From Desulfuromonadales bacterium (GTDB lineage Bacteria; Desulfobacterota; Desulfuromonadia; Geobacterales; Pseudopelobacteraceae), in NCBI GenBank assembly GCA_013349405.1, contig DUZS01000008.1:41267-105266 (forward strand): a stretch of 64,000 nt of DNA, given 5' to 3'. Position 1 is the first letter of the stretch; each line of letters begins with the position of its first letter. The notes under the pieces are model-generated. The model did not search any database. It saw only the letters and a list, made by a program, of their open reading frames with translations, and was not told the DNA's origin. Shown here in pieces: positions 62,376 to 64,000 of this stretch. A program made the position numbers and the translations under genes.

Positions 62376-64000
62376 TCAATGATCAATCGCTTTAGCCATG
62401 CCAAGACCGGTATTCTGTCGGACATAGACTTCGTCGAACATGTCTTCAGCCCGCTTGTTCGGGAACATTAAAGCACCGAGAATAGCGGCGAGGAAGCCGA
62501 GCGGGATCGAAATGATACCCGGGTTTTTCAACTTGAGGATCGGCTCGCTGAGGCCCATGATCGATTTGCCGTCTTTGCCCAGCACGTCTTTTTGTGCTTT
62601 GGCAAGAGCCTTGGTGTCTTTCTCGGACAGCGTTGCACCAGGAGGCAGAGCAGCCTGCTTTTTCTCCATGGCGGTGATTACTTTGGCGGCGCCGGCAGCA
62701 ACCAGTTTCGGATAGGTCATGTTCGGGGAAACCATAACGAGACCGATCGAGGCGATCGTACCGACTACCAGACCGGAGATAACGCCGGCGGTGTTGAACT
62801 TGCGCCAGAAGAGCGACAGCACGACAACCGGCAGGTTACCGGATGAAGCAACAGCGAACGCCAGCGCCACCAAGTGGGCAACGTTGGCTTTTTCAGCCAG
62901 GAGGCCGATGCCGATACCGACAACACCAACAACCAGAGACGTAATACGGGCAGCCATAACCTGCTCGTGCTGGTCGGCATGACCATCCTTGATGACGTTA
63001 ACATAGATGTCATGAGCGATAGCTGCGGAGGCAGCCAGAACCAGGCCGGAAACAACAGCGAGGATGGTGGCGAACGCTACTGAGCAGAGGAAGGCAAGGA
63101 AGATATCGCCAAGGATCGGAGCGATATCGGCGCCCAACTGCTGTGCCAGCATCAGGGTAGCCATGTTGCCGCCCGGGTCAACAGAGATGATGCCCTGCGG
63201 TGTCAGGTTGATGGCGGCACCGAAACCGAGCAGCGTGGTGAGGACGTAGAAGCCGCCGATGATGAACATGGCGATAATTACGGATTTACGTGCGGCCTGG
63301 GCGGTCGGTACGGTGAAGAAGCGCATCAGGATGTGCGGCATACCGGCGGTACCGAGAACGAGGGCCATACCGAGGGAAATCTGGTCAAGCGGGGCCTTCA
63401 TGAACAGACCAGGCTCAAGGAAACGCTGACCGGCAGCCTCTCCGGTAAGGAGGTCTGCCCCTGTCTTTCCGTCTTTCAGCAGCAGTGTGTTGACGTGGGC
63501 CTGAATGTCAGGGCTCTGTACGATTGAATCAAAGAAACCGATTATATTGAAGCCGGATTTAGCCAGAACCAGGAAAGAGAGCAGGAAGGCACCTGACATA
63601 AGCAGGCCGGCCTTGATGATCTGTACCCAGGTTGTCGCCGTCATACCGCCGAAAACAACGTAGCCGACCATGAGGATACCAACGCCGATGATGGCGGTCT
63701 GGTACGGGACACCAACAAGCAGTGCCATCAACTTACCTGCGCCGACCATCTGGGCGGTGAGGTAGAAGGTAGATACGGCGACCGTTGCGATAGCGGCTAC
63801 GGCGCGAACCGGCTTGGGATCAGTACGGAAGGAGAGAATATCCCCCAGGGTGTACTTACCGGCGTTACGGCACGGCTCGGCGACAATCAGGAGCACCGTG
63901 ATGTAGGCAACCAGCCAGCCGACCGAGTACATGAACCCGTCATAGCCATACAACGAAATCATCCCGGAAATACCGAGGAACGAGGCTGCCGACATATAGT
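62376..64000 (-). CDS. actP: ActP-like sodium:solute symporter, 5' end beyond window
   Basis: The frame is open to the right edge; YMSAASFLGISG at the edge matches an internal motif of ActP, so the first roughly 60 or more residues lie outside. At least ten membrane segments are visible in the 540 residues present, with YTLGDILSFR, STFYLTAQMVGAGKLMALLVGVPY, MPHILMRFFTVP and VDPGGNMATLMLAQQLGADI. Members of this group take up acetate or other short carboxylates with sodium. A soluble-looking insertion (about 430-500, MEKKQAALPPGATLSEKDTK) lies near the end, between the last segments. Confidence 0.92.
   Translation of the reverse strand, partial: YMSAASFLGISGMISLYGYDGFMYSVGWLVAYITVLLIVAEPCRNAGKYTLGDILSFRTDPKPVRAVAAIATVAVSTFYLTAQMVGAGKLMALLVGVPYQTAIIGVGILMVGYVVFGGMTATTWVQIIKAGLLMSGAFLLSFLVLAKSGFNIIGFFDSIVQSPDIQAHVNTLLLKDGKTGADLLTGEAAGQRFLEPGLFMKAPLDQISLGMALVLGTAGMPHILMRFFTVPTAQAARKSVIIAMFIIGGFYVLTTLLGFGAAINLTPQGIISVDPGGNMATLMLAQQLGADIAPILGDIFLAFLCSVAFATILAVVSGLVLAASAAIAHDIYVNVIKDGHADQHEQVMAARITSLVVGVVGIGIGLLAEKANVAHLVALAFAVASSGNLPVVVLSLFWRKFNTAGVISGLVVGTIASIGLVMVSPNMTYPKLVAAGAAKVITAMEKKQAALPPGATLSEKDTKALAKAQKDVLGKDGKSIMGLSEPILKLKNPGIISIPLGFLAAILGALMFPNKRAEDMFDEVYVRQNTGLGMAKAIDH

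Noticed and set aside
1..64000. tRNA or rRNA genes
   Set aside because: No cloverleaf with a GTTCRA-type T loop and no rRNA core sequence was noticed; only the SRP RNA is supported.

Overview
The window looks like chromosomal DNA of a Geobacter-type deltaproteobacterium (Desulfuromonadota, order Geobacterales). The signs are a periplasmic triheme PpcA-type cytochrome c7, a GEMM-I riboswitch of the form seen in Geobacter placed ahead of a c-type cytochrome, a single-chain pyruvate:ferredoxin oxidoreductase, pyruvate phosphate dikinase, an ActP-type acetate permease, and the syntenic run SRP RNA - dnaX - ybaB - recR. I cannot name the species from sequence alone.

Region 1 (1-11.9 kb) is an accessory island read almost wholly on the minus strand. 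After a partial U32 peptidase gene at the left edge comes a type III restriction-modification operon (mod, a 93-residue unknown, a REP-associated Y1 transposase, res). It is riddled with perfect 28-bp palindromes; three of them lie inside open reading frames and add the peptide VGAYCNTPL to Mod, Res and the transposase itself. Then follow BrnT/BrnA with an unknown third gene, DinD, a nucleotidyltransferase/winged-helix pair and a Phd/VapC pair. These cassettes are bordered by an 83-bp repeat that forms the 3' end of two unrelated genes (with a third, 32-bp relic) and by two 23-nt palindromes.

Region 2 (11.9-30.5 kb) holds leuB-asd; a membrane protein with a degenerate receiver domain; a CpxA/CpxR-like two-component system divergent from a riboswitch-controlled monoheme cytochrome with a Thr-Pro repeat linker; a four-gene prenyl-phosphate-sugar glycosylation cluster (PMT-like GT39, GtrB-like GT2, GtrA, a second GT-C protein); a TolC-like outer membrane factor whose upstream region repeats a 17-bp motif also found ahead of the response regulator; and fadD-lipM-lipA.

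Region 3 (30.5-46 kb) holds gltX, msrA, ppcA, a lone gspG-type pseudopilin, ppdK, cbiET-cbiL, SRP RNA, dnaX-ybaB-recR and nifJ. dnaX carries an A10-G slippery run with an immediate -1 stop, the same layout as the E. coli dnaX frameshift site but near the C-terminus.

Region 4 (46-64 kb) holds an SDR epimerase, folK, a TRASH/YHS-like anchored protein, transaldolase, a response regulator followed by a 1103-residue hybrid kinase and a lone receiver, glgA-ubiA-glycosyltransferase, greB, an FKBP, VapBC, an orphan HicB, and glcD - small membrane protein - maf - yggS, ending in a partial actP-like symporter running off the right edge. Central metabolism here (NifJ, PpdK, ActP, GlcD, transaldolase, GlgA) fits an anaerobe growing on acetate or lactate with gluconeogenesis and glycogen storage.
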